DNA of 64,000 nt from Lachnoanaerobaculum umeaense (GTDB taxonomy: Bacteria > Bacillota > Clostridia > Lachnospirales > Lachnospiraceae): the NCBI RefSeq assembly GCF_003589745.1, contig NZ_CP032364.1, forward strand, positions 2,480,001 through 2,544,000, written 5' to 3'. Position 1 is the first letter of the stretch. Each line of letters begins with the position of its first letter. The notes under the pieces are model-generated. The model was not told the origin of the DNA and ran no database searches. It saw nothing but the letters and a program-made list of their open reading frames with translations. A program made the translations under genes and the position numbers. Positions 56,820 through 64,000 of this stretch are shown one piece after another.

Positions 56820-57749
56820 TTATCTCTGTTCCTTACAATAAGGAAGTCCATTCGCTTTTGGTCCGGCTTTATTAGAACCTATTATAGCCAATACTGATAC
56901 TGTTGCTATATATGGAATCATTTGGAAAAACTGATATTGTAATCCTATGCTACTAACTTGTAATCTTATCTGAATTGCATCACATAGTCCAAAGAACAAG
57001 CATGCCCACATAACTCCTGTTCCCATCCATCTTCCAAATATAACCGCAGCCAATGCAATAAATCCTCTACCTGATACTATCCCCTCTGTATAAGTTGTAG
57101 AATAGCATGTTGTCAGGTACGCCCCTCCTATTGCTGCAAGAGCACCGCATATAATACAAGATATATATTTAATTCCTATAACATTAATTCCCAATGTTGC
57201 TGAAGCTTTAGGGTATTCTCCTACTGATTTATAATTAAGTCCCATCTTTGTCTTTTGAAAAAAAACACTTGTTAAAGGTACCATTAAAAATGCCAAATAA
57301 ACCATAGGTGTCTGATGGAAAACTAATTCACCTATATACGGTATCTTACTCAGTATCGGTATCTCTATGGGCTTCATAAGTTCAATCTGTGTCAATGAAT
57401 TTCCTACACCAAATGAAATTCTATATATAAATGAGGCAAGGGCAGGTGCCAAAATATTCATAGCCATACCATATACAATATGATTAGCACAAAGTGATAT
57501 GGTTGAAAAAGCATAAATTAAATTTATCAATATACCTGCAACAGCTGCACCCAATATTCCCAGCCAAGTATTTCCGGTATAATAAGTAACCATAAAACCT
57601 ACAAGTGCACCAATTGCTGCCAGGCCTTCCAAGCCAATATTCACCATACCCGCTTTTTCTGAGTAAAGCTCAGCCAGTGCAATTAGCAATAACGGAACTG
57701 CCATCCTGACAGATGCGGATACAATACTTAAAATTAATGTTGTATTCAT
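56820..57749 (-). CDS. Nucleoside-type ABC transporter permease 2 (NupQ/YufQ-like)
   Basis: 309 residues with about eight hydrophobic helices and the family block AGMVNIGLEGLAAIGALVGF, plus AIIGSNKAGPKANGLPY at the C-terminus. Its ATG overlaps the stop of the other permease (ATGA). Forms the transmembrane pair with NupP-like. Confidence 0.88.
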   Translation of the reverse strand: MNTTLILSIVSASVRMAVPLLLIALAELYSEKAGMVNIGLEGLAAIGALVGFMVTYYTGNTWLGILGAAVAGILINLIYAFSTISLCANHIVYGMAMNILAPALASFIYRISFGVGNSLTQIELMKPIEIPILSKIPYIGELVFHQTPMVYLAFLMVPLTSVFFQKTKMGLNYKSVGEYPKASATLGINVIGIKYISCIICGALAAIGGAYLTTCYSTTYTEGIVSGRGFIALAAVIFGRWMGTGVMWACLFFGLCDAIQIRLQVSSIGLQYQFFQMIPYIATVSVLAIIGSNKAGPKANGLPYCKEQR

Positions 57750-58813
57750 GCTTTACCCTCCACTTTTTTTGTTAAATATTTTAATCTAAACATTTCAAAT
57801 TCCGGAAGCTTCGTCATAGCCATTCCTGCAACAGAGAACACTATTACAAGTGCCTGCATAATATCCGATACGCTTGTTGGAACTCCTGTTGCCACTTGCA
57901 TAGATGTAGATCCTACTCGGAGTGCTGCAAAGAAAATAGATACTATAATAGCTGCTATTGGATGTAATTGTGCAATCAATGCTATGGCAACTCCATCAAA
58001 ACCATATCCACTACCATATCCGTTAATAAGACGATACTGAGTTCCAAGCAAGTCCGCACTACCACCAAGTCCTGCAACAGCACCTGATATGATAAAGCTA
58101 AAAAGTATATATCTTTTTACAGATAAGCCATTAAATTTGGCTGCTGTCATATTAAGCCCTACAGCTCTTAACTTAAATCCCTTAGATGTCCAATATAATC
58201 CATAGTACATAACCAGTCCTATTACAATCGCAATTACAAATGACCATGTAAATCTCATACTTGGTATCACCTTTGATAACATTAATGAATTGTCGATAGA
58301 AGGTGTCTGTGGCATATTTGTATCTCTAATCCAACTTGTATAAATTACTCCCATAAAAAGAGTTGCAATATAGTTGAGCATTATAGATATTATCATTTCA
58401 TTAAGCCCTCTTGTTATTTTAAATATTCCCGGAAGCAGTCCCCATATTCCTCCGGCAACAGTTCCAATAAGTAATGCTAAAATGATTCCTGGTATTCCAT
58501 GTATTCCACTTAAGTGTACAGCACAAAATGCAATTGTTGCTCCAAATAAAAACTGCCCTTCTCCACCAAGATTATAAACACCACATTTATATGCAAAGCA
58601 GGCACAAAGAGATGTAAAAATTAAGGGTGTTGATTTATTTAAAGTAGTTCCAATACTTGCACTTGTTCCAAATGCTCCTTTAAATAACGCTGTCAAAGCC
58701 AAAACCGGATTAACTCCCAATGCAAGCATAATAATCATTCCGACAATAAATGCTATAATAATCGAAACAAGTGGAATGATAAATTTTTCCATAATCTTCA
58801 TCGTTTTATTCAT
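57746..58813 (-). CDS. Nucleoside-type ABC transporter permease 1 (NupP/YufP-like)
   Basis: 355 residues, about nine or ten helices, with GVYNLGGEGQFLFGATIAF, GLLPGIFKITRGLNEMIISIMLN-like block (the EAA-like loop), and GSGYGFDGVAIALIAQLHPIAAI. Overlaps the ATPase gene by 8 bases. Confidence 0.88.
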   Translation of the reverse strand: MNKTMKIMEKFIIPLVSIIIAFIVGMIIMLALGVNPVLALTALFKGAFGTSASIGTTLNKSTPLIFTSLCACFAYKCGVYNLGGEGQFLFGATIAFCAVHLSGIHGIPGIILALLIGTVAGGIWGLLPGIFKITRGLNEMIISIMLNYIATLFMGVIYTSWIRDTNMPQTPSIDNSLMLSKVIPSMRFTWSFVIAIVIGLVMYYGLYWTSKGFKLRAVGLNMTAAKFNGLSVKRYILFSFIISGAVAGLGGSADLLGTQYRLINGYGSGYGFDGVAIALIAQLHPIAAIIVSIFFAALRVGSTSMQVATGVPTSVSDIMQALVIVFSVAGMAMTKLPEFEMFRLKYLTKKVEGKA

Positions 58814-60335
58814 TATTATTCACCTCATTGTTTCCTGTCATTGCCATGCTTATCTTCTCTACTGAAGGATTATTTCCTGAAAATTCTCCCATAATCTGGC
58901 CTTCAAACATAACCAAAATACGATCTGACATTTTTAATATCTCATCCAGATCTGCACTTATCAGTATTATTCCAACACCATTATCCCTTGCTTCAATTAT
59001 ACGCTCATGTACAAAATTTGTTGCTCCTATATCCAAGCCTCTTGTTGGATGAACCACTACCAATACTTCCGGACTTGACTCTAATTCTCTGGCAAGGATT
59101 ACCTTCTGCTGATTTCCACCTGACAAACTCCTCACGTCCTGATCTACACTTGTACAACGGATATCATACTTTCTAGCTGCACTCTCTCCATAATCAATTA
59201 TTGTCTTTTTCTTTAATAAAGCTCCCTTTCCTTTGCTAAATCTTTCAGATTCAATATTCTTTAAAACGAGATTATCCGCTATTGACATATCACCTATAAG
59301 TCCCTGAAGATTTCTATCCTCAGGCACATGTGCAACACCATGTAAAATAAAGTACTCGGGATCATACCTTCCAACTTTACTATTATCTACATAAATATCA
59401 CCCTCCTCCGGTGCTATGACTCCGGTGACCATCTGGGCAAGCTGTGTTTGTCCATTTCCATCCACTCCGGCTATACCTACAATTTCTCCTCTCTTTATAG
59501 TCATGCTTACATCATTTAATCCATTGTGCTTCATATTCGGATGATACTTTACATGACTTAATTTGAGAACCTCATCACCTTCAGAAATCTTCTTGTCATA
59601 CTTTGTTTCATGAAGCTCTTTTCCAATCATAAGATTTGCAAGTGACTGTCCATCTGCACCATCTATATCTAAAGTTCCAACCAATTCCCCAAGCCGAAGT
59701 ATTGCAATTCTTGTAGATATTCTTAATACTTCTCTCATCTTATGACTGATGAAGATAACACTTTTATCTTCATTTATCAAGGATTCTATAATTTTAAACA
59801 GTCCCTCAGTCTCAATATCGGTAAGTGTTGCTGTTGGCTCATCTAAAATCAATAACTTAGCTCCATGGTAAAGAGCCTTTAATATCTCTACTCTTTGCTG
59901 TTCACCTACAGATATATCTTTTACAAATGCATCTAATTGTACATTTAGTCCATACCTGATTGATAGCTCAAGTATCTCCTTTTTTCTTGCCGCTTTATCT
60001 ATGAAGATCCCTTTTGAGTTCTTATCACCGAGTATAATATTTTCAAATACCGTCATAGCTTCCACCAACATAAAATGCTGATGTACCATTCCTATACCTT
60101 GTTTAACTGCCTGACTTGGAGAATCTATTTTCACTTCATTTCCATTAATAAAAATCTTTCCCTCGGTAGGTTGATAAAGTCCAATTAAAATATTCATCAA
60201 GGTTGATTTACCTGCACCATTTTCTCCGAGTAATGTTAGCACTTCACCCTTATTTACAGTAAGAGATATATCTCTATTTGCATAAAAATTTCCAAACCTC
60301 TTACTTATATGTTCCATTTGTAAAAATACACTCAA
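58806..60335 (-). CDS. Nucleoside-type ABC transporter ATP-binding protein (NupO/YufO-like)
   Basis: About 509 residues with two ABC halves. First half: GENGAGKSTLMN, ISVGEQQRVEILKAL, LDEPTATLTD. Second half: degenerate Walker A (GVDGNGQTQL), LSGGNQQKVILAREL, VHPTRGLDIGA. The start is taken as TTG 60335, which has GGAGG nine bases upstream; an ATG six codons further in has no site, and the upstream ATG at 60359 precedes the ribosome site. Powers uptake of the ligand bound by the BMP lipoprotein. Confidence 0.88.
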   Translation of the reverse strand: MSVFLQMEHISKRFGNFYANRDISLTVNKGEVLTLLGENGAGKSTLMNILIGLYQPTEGKIFINGNEVKIDSPSQAVKQGIGMVHQHFMLVEAMTVFENIILGDKNSKGIFIDKAARKKEILELSIRYGLNVQLDAFVKDISVGEQQRVEILKALYHGAKLLILDEPTATLTDIETEGLFKIIESLINEDKSVIFISHKMREVLRISTRIAILRLGELVGTLDIDGADGQSLANLMIGKELHETKYDKKISEGDEVLKLSHVKYHPNMKHNGLNDVSMTIKRGEIVGIAGVDGNGQTQLAQMVTGVIAPEEGDIYVDNSKVGRYDPEYFILHGVAHVPEDRNLQGLIGDMSIADNLVLKNIESERFSKGKGALLKKKTIIDYGESAARKYDIRCTSVDQDVRSLSGGNQQKVILARELESSPEVLVVVHPTRGLDIGATNFVHERIIEARDNGVGIILISADLDEILKMSDRILVMFEGQIMGEFSGNNPSVEKISMAMTGNNEVNNNE

Positions 60336-60406
60336 TTTATTGATCCTCCTTCTAGGCATTTTTATATTAAAATATTACACTATCAGTACTTTAATGAAGC
60401 TATTAT

Positions 60407-61216
60407 CTACATACTTGCCATTATCAATCTTTTCTTTTCATATAAACCAAATACTGCTTCTTCTGCCCATGAATACTGTTTCATAAACTCGCCTTGAAAA
60501 GATAGGCACATACCTCTATCACCTGAGCATGCCTCATAGTAATCGCAATCCACAATATCCTTTTTTATTCTAAGACTTCCCCTCTCTCTTATCAAAATTT
60601 CTTCTGCACCATACAATTTTAATGTATCACTTAATTCTTTAATAACTCTCCTATATCCTGTCTTTTCAGGATAATCAGCCTGTTCCTCGCCCCACAACTT
60701 CTCAACAAGTTCATATATAGTTACAATCTGTCCTTCTCTATATACACAAAGAGCCAGCAATTCCTTAGCCTTTCCTGATCTAAAATATACCGGTTCTCCG
60801 TGAATTCTCAAATCAAAAAGTCCAAACGTGTGGAAGTAGTACTTCTTTTTCTGCCTTTGTTTAAGCAATTTTGCTCTCTCTAAAACATCTTCAATATCAT
60901 ACCTGTCAAATGGCTTAAAAATTATATAATCCGCTTTCATCTTCATGGCATCTACGGCATATTGCATATGGGCAGTAGCAAATACAATAATCATATCTCC
61001 ACGTATTTCACGCAATTGTTGTGCCAGTTCCATTCCGTTCATACAAGGCATATCTATATCAAGAACTGCAAAATCAACCACATTAGATTTGGCATATTCT
61101 ACAGCCTTTTCAGGATCAGTAAACTTCCCTACAATTTCAAACTCTGACAAATCTGCACATTTTAATTCAAAGAGTTTCAAATCTAAAATCATATCATCCA
61201 CAAGGATCGTTTTCAT
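60407..61216 (-). CDS. Response regulator with SARP/BTAD-like output
   Basis: 269 residues. Receiver domain with acidic pair at 7-8, phospho-acceptor Asp 53 in VLDIDMP, and Lys 100 in FKPFD. The C-terminal half has a winged-helix (FGLFDLRIHGEPVYFRSGKAKELLALCVYREG) and a short helical BTAD-like part, as in response regulators of the LytT-like or SARP-like group. It lies between the sensor kinase and the transporter operon, which it probably controls. GAGGAGAT precedes ATG. Confidence 0.88.
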   Translation of the reverse strand: MKTILVDDMILDLKLFELKCADLSEFEIVGKFTDPEKAVEYAKSNVVDFAVLDIDMPCMNGMELAQQLREIRGDMIIVFATAHMQYAVDAMKMKADYIIFKPFDRYDIEDVLERAKLLKQRQKKKYYFHTFGLFDLRIHGEPVYFRSGKAKELLALCVYREGQIVTIYELVEKLWGEEQADYPEKTGYRRVIKELSDTLKLYGAEEILIRERGSLRIKKDIVDCDYYEACSGDRGMCLSFQGEFMKQYSWAEEAVFGLYEKKRLIMASM

Positions 61217-61306
61217 TTATCATCTCCTCACAATATACAAATAGTCCGTTCAACCATAATTCTAAAGATATTATAACAATATGACCGTTCGACTTCCGTA
61301 TATTCA

Positions 61307-62794
61307 TTACTTGTATTTCAATCCATTTTTAGAAAAATATATTATTACTTTTGTTCCTATACCTACGATACTCTCCATATCCATACCACAGCCTTCAAAA
61401 TGTGACATTCTTTTTTTTACATTTTTCAGTCCTATAGAATGTGCTTTATTCAACTCCTCTATATCAAATCCAACACCATCATCTTCTACTTTTACATACC
61501 AAAAGTTTTCATCATCATTTAGACTAACCCTTATGCTTCCTCCCTCTGCTTTAGGTTTTATTCCATGTAAAATAGCGTTCTCAACAATAGGTTCTATTGT
61601 TAAAGCCGGAATCATAAAATTAACATCTGGAATATCAAAATCCACTCTAAGTCTTCCTTCAAGCTGTGCCTCATTTATCTTTGCATATGCTCTTGTAGCT
61701 CTGATTTCCTCCTTAAAAAGTACCAATTCTTCTGCATTTACACTTGTATTAACATTAAATCTCAAATATCTTGCAAAATCCTCTACCATTTTAACTGCCA
61801 TTTCCGGTTTCATAATAATAAGCCCTTGCAAAGTATTAAGTGTATGATAAAAAAAATGTGACCTGATCTGTGTTAATAGTTGCTTACTCTCTTCCTGCTC
61901 TAATTTCTGTTGCAAATTTTTTATTATAAGTTTTGCGGCTTCATCCTGCATTTCTTTAAGCTTTTTTGTTCTATAAAACTCATATCCGGTAACCAAACCA
62001 ATCAAAATACTTATTGCTAAACTACTCCAAAGACTTTTCCTTTTATATACAGGAACAAGTGGCTCCAATGTAAATTTCCATTCTGTATTAAAAAAATCTG
62101 CATTATATTGTACATTTTCTGAATTTCCCCTAACCATTATTTTCGTTTCAAGTATTGTCTGATTACTGTTATCATCCGGATTAACTCTCCATATTCTACA
62201 TGCAAAGCCTTCATCATTAATCAAATCTATCGAACTATTTTTAAAAATCTGCGGATAGTTCAGTGTTACAGCCACAATACCCCAGTATTTTTTTTCACCG
62301 CTACCATCTAGAAGATATATTGGCATCCTTCCACATATACCTATACCACCTTCTACTAAATCAAATGGACCAGCCAATAGTAAAGTTCCCTTTGAAACTG
62401 CACTCTGTGCCTCCAAGTTTCCAGCCCCCGGAGTATTCATATCCAAATCATATACAGATTCATTCCCATACATTGGAAACACTCCTTTAACAATACCGTC
62501 AGGAGCAAACAAAAAGCTTCTTACAATCCCGTCATTAAGCATTCTATCTGCAATAGGTTCAAAGCTTTGAAAACCTCCTCCGGTTTCAATCAAATGACCT
62601 TCCATAACTCGCAACTTTCCCATTTGTACCTGCAATGTTTCATAAGTTTCTGACTCCAAACTATGATATATCCTATCCATTTTTAGTCTGTTTTCTTTTG
62701 TCATTTGTATTTGAAATAAAACGGTTAGTATAAGGCTCAAAAGCAAACACAATATTCCAATAAAAACAGATTTTCTTATAATACTTATTTTCAT
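61307..62794 (-). CDS. Sensor histidine kinase (LytS/YesM type) with extracellular CHASE domain
   Basis: 495 residues. Membrane helix at 9-30, extracellular region with a CHASE-like domain (~60-190, FLFAPDGIVKGVFPMYGNES), second membrane helix at 255-272, then the kinase: phospho-acceptor His 313 in RSHFFYHTLNTLQ and an ATPase domain (IVENAILHGIKPK, VEDDGVGF, GLKNVKKRM). CHASE domains sense small molecules, so it probably detects the nucleoside or base imported by the operon downstream. GAGG precedes ATG. Confidence 0.92.
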   Translation of the reverse strand: MKISIIRKSVFIGILCLLLSLILTVLFQIQMTKENRLKMDRIYHSLESETYETLQVQMGKLRVMEGHLIETGGGFQSFEPIADRMLNDGIVRSFLFAPDGIVKGVFPMYGNESVYDLDMNTPGAGNLEAQSAVSKGTLLLAGPFDLVEGGIGICGRMPIYLLDGSGEKKYWGIVAVTLNYPQIFKNSSIDLINDEGFACRIWRVNPDDNSNQTILETKIMVRGNSENVQYNADFFNTEWKFTLEPLVPVYKRKSLWSSLAISILIGLVTGYEFYRTKKLKEMQDEAAKLIIKNLQQKLEQEESKQLLTQIRSHFFYHTLNTLQGLIIMKPEMAVKMVEDFARYLRFNVNTSVNAEELVLFKEEIRATRAYAKINEAQLEGRLRVDFDIPDVNFMIPALTIEPIVENAILHGIKPKAEGGSIRVSLNDDENFWYVKVEDDGVGFDIEELNKAHSIGLKNVKKRMSHFEGCGMDMESIVGIGTKVIIYFSKNGLKYK

Positions 62795-62925
62795 TTTTCC
62801 TCAACTTAATTTGATAAATTTTCTTTATATTTATTATTTATAAGTTGTATAATATATGATTTCACTTCAAGATGTCTACATAAATAAAATAAACCCGCCC
62901 CAATGCTTGTTTATAGAAACAAAAA

Positions 62926-62948
62926 GGACCATCGCATTGCGACAGTCC
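62926..62948 (-). terminator. Terminator of the AraR-like regulator gene
   Basis: GGAC...GTCC and TCGCA/TGCGA arms form a 9-bp stem with two mismatches, then five T on the minus strand. Confidence 0.7.
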
Positions 62949-62963
62949 CTCTCTTAAAGTTAT

Positions 62964-64000
62964 TTATTCCTCTATTATTTTTACTGAATTCCCTCCACTG
63001 ATAGATACCGGAAATCTATACGAATAATTATTGCTTATCCAATCTTTATCCTTTAGCATCCTTATTATATTTCTTGCGGCCATCCTCCCAAGCTTTTCTT
63101 TTGGGTGTACACCCGAAATTATCTTAAAATCCCTGTCTCCCAAAACCGCATCATCAAATGACACCATTGAAAAATTCTTCAAGAACTTTTCCGATTTTGT
63201 ACCAAGAAATTCGGCATACTTGTATGCAATCTCATCATTATATACAATCATAGCAGTACAGTTCTTTGTTCTTTTATAAAATGAATTGAGACTTGACTTT
63301 GAAAATTTAAAATCAAAATCCTTAGTCGAATACCATCTGATATAATCATCATTTATAATAATATCATGCTCTGTCATACATTCCATAAAGCCTCGATATC
63401 TCTCTATTCCCTGTATATCATCATATTTGAAAATACCGCAGATTTTTCTATGTCCATTTTCTAACAATAGTTTTGTGAGTTCATAACTGCATTTTGCATC
63501 ACTCATCTCTATACTGTCAAAATCCATATTTGAATAATGATTGTGAATAAATATAATAGGAATATTCCTCTTTGCTAAACCTTCATACAGCTTAACATTA
63601 GGGTTGGGAAAAGAAGACTTTGTACCCTCTACTATTATTCCTGATATATTCATATTCAAGAACTTCTTAAGGTAATTGGCTTCTTCATTTAAATTATTCT
63701 TTGTGATAGCCAATTCAATCTGTATATTTTCCTCATCCATAATAGACTTTATACCATCATATAATCTGGGAAAGAAGTAGTCTGAAAAATAGCTGAGAAT
63801 CAAACCAACTTTCTTTTTTGAAGTTTCCTCCATCTTATATGAAACATAGGTTCCACTTCCTCGTACTCTCTCTATCAATCCTTCATCTTCAAGATATTCC
63901 AAAGCACCCCTGACGGTTTCTCTCGAAAATCCAAACTTTCTTGTAAGTACATTTTCACTTGGAAATTTGGCACCATATTTTAAAACACCGCTTATAATAA
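62964..64000 (-). CDS. GntR-type regulator with LacI-like sensor domain (AraR-like), 5' end missing
   Basis: The frame is open to the right edge of the window, so the start is outside. The first residues seen (SGVLKYGAKFPSE...TRKFGFSRETVRGALEYL) complete a GntR winged helix ending in GLIERVRGSGTYV. The rest is a periplasmic-binding-like LacI domain (VGLILSYFSDYFFPRLYDGI, IPIIFIHNHYSNMD, MIVYNDEIAYKYAEF, VSFDD). GntR plus LacI sensor is the AraR design, so a sugar-responsive repressor is likely. A TTG inside the HTH region (63902) is not the true start. Confidence 0.85.
   Translation of the reverse strand, partial: IISGVLKYGAKFPSENVLTRKFGFSRETVRGALEYLEDEGLIERVRGSGTYVSYKMEETSKKKVGLILSYFSDYFFPRLYDGIKSIMDEENIQIELAITKNNLNEEANYLKKFLNMNISGIIVEGTKSSFPNPNVKLYEGLAKRNIPIIFIHNHYSNMDFDSIEMSDAKCSYELTKLLLENGHRKICGIFKYDDIQGIERYRGFMECMTEHDIIINDDYIRWYSTKDFDFKFSKSSLNSFYKRTKNCTAMIVYNDEIAYKYAEFLGTKSEKFLKNFSMVSFDDAVLGDRDFKIISGVHPKEKLGRMAARNIIRMLKDKDWISNNYSYRFPVSISGGNSVKIIEE

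Noticed and set aside
60336..60406. Purine riboswitch in front of the nucleoside transporter
   Set aside because: The 71-base gap is too short and lacks the three-stem layout and conserved loop bases.
63902..64000. A complete regulator gene starting at 63902
   Set aside because: That start is a TTG inside the GntR helix-turn-helix; the frame stays open to the window edge with family-matching sequence, so the gene is cut by the window.

Overview
The window looks like chromosomal DNA of a low-GC, anaerobic, butyrate-forming member of the Clostridia, most likely a Lachnospiraceae. The reasons are the clustered type II fatty-acid operon with FabK as enoyl reductase and a fused AccD-AccA, a full acetyl-CoA to butyryl-CoA gene set with EtfAB, the tig-clpP-clpX-lon-engB order, and AT-rich DNA with strong AGGAGG ribosome sites. 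The genus cannot be fixed from the sequence alone. No tRNA, rRNA or CRISPR array was seen.

Layout. 1-1600: the start of a metallophosphoesterase gene (cut by the window edge) behind a D-Ala-D-Ala carboxypeptidase with choline-binding-type repeats. 1.8-12.2 kb: a minus-strand fatty-acid operon, fabH-acpP-fabK-fabD-fabG-fabF-accB-fabZ-accC-accDA-nitronate monooxygenase-like. It is read from a near-consensus promoter whose start point lies in a perfect 17-bp palindrome of FabT/FabR type. 12.2-17.8 kb: a zinc carboxypeptidase-like gene, a CstA-type transporter, and a MoxR ATPase plus VWA protein pair. 17.8-27.2 kb: butyrate metabolism, with crt-hbd-bcd-etfB-etfA on the minus strand divergent from thl-ctfA-ctfB, followed by a short-chain fatty-acid transporter (AtoE type). 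27.3-43.5 kb: a Na/Ca exchanger, cell-envelope genes (polysaccharide deacetylase, 3D-domain protein), small redox and metal proteins, an AI-2E family permease, an M18 aminopeptidase, and the protein quality-control cluster. 43.5-47.2 kb: the second IS copy, a CYTH protein, and a frameshifted iron alcohol dehydrogenase. 47.5-54.9 kb: a ROK-regulated sugar or polyol operon (two TIM-barrel isomerases, a Gfo/Idh oxidoreductase, a ribose-type ABC transporter). 55.2-62.8 kb: a sensor kinase and response regulator followed by a nucleoside-type ABC transporter (BMP family) and a guanine-deaminase-like enzyme. 62.96-64 kb: an AraR-like GntR/LacI hybrid regulator cut by the right edge.

Two copies of one 1,576-bp insertion sequence (ISNCY, IS1202-like) sit at 28.3 and 43.5 kb, flanked by exact target duplications of 27 and 28 bp. 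The most rewarding points for follow-up are the FAS operator without a local regulator gene, the long target duplications, an A7-tract frameshift in the alcohol dehydrogenase, and a hypothetical gene whose frame stays open for 61 codons past its stop. I did not find a clearly new defence or mobile system.
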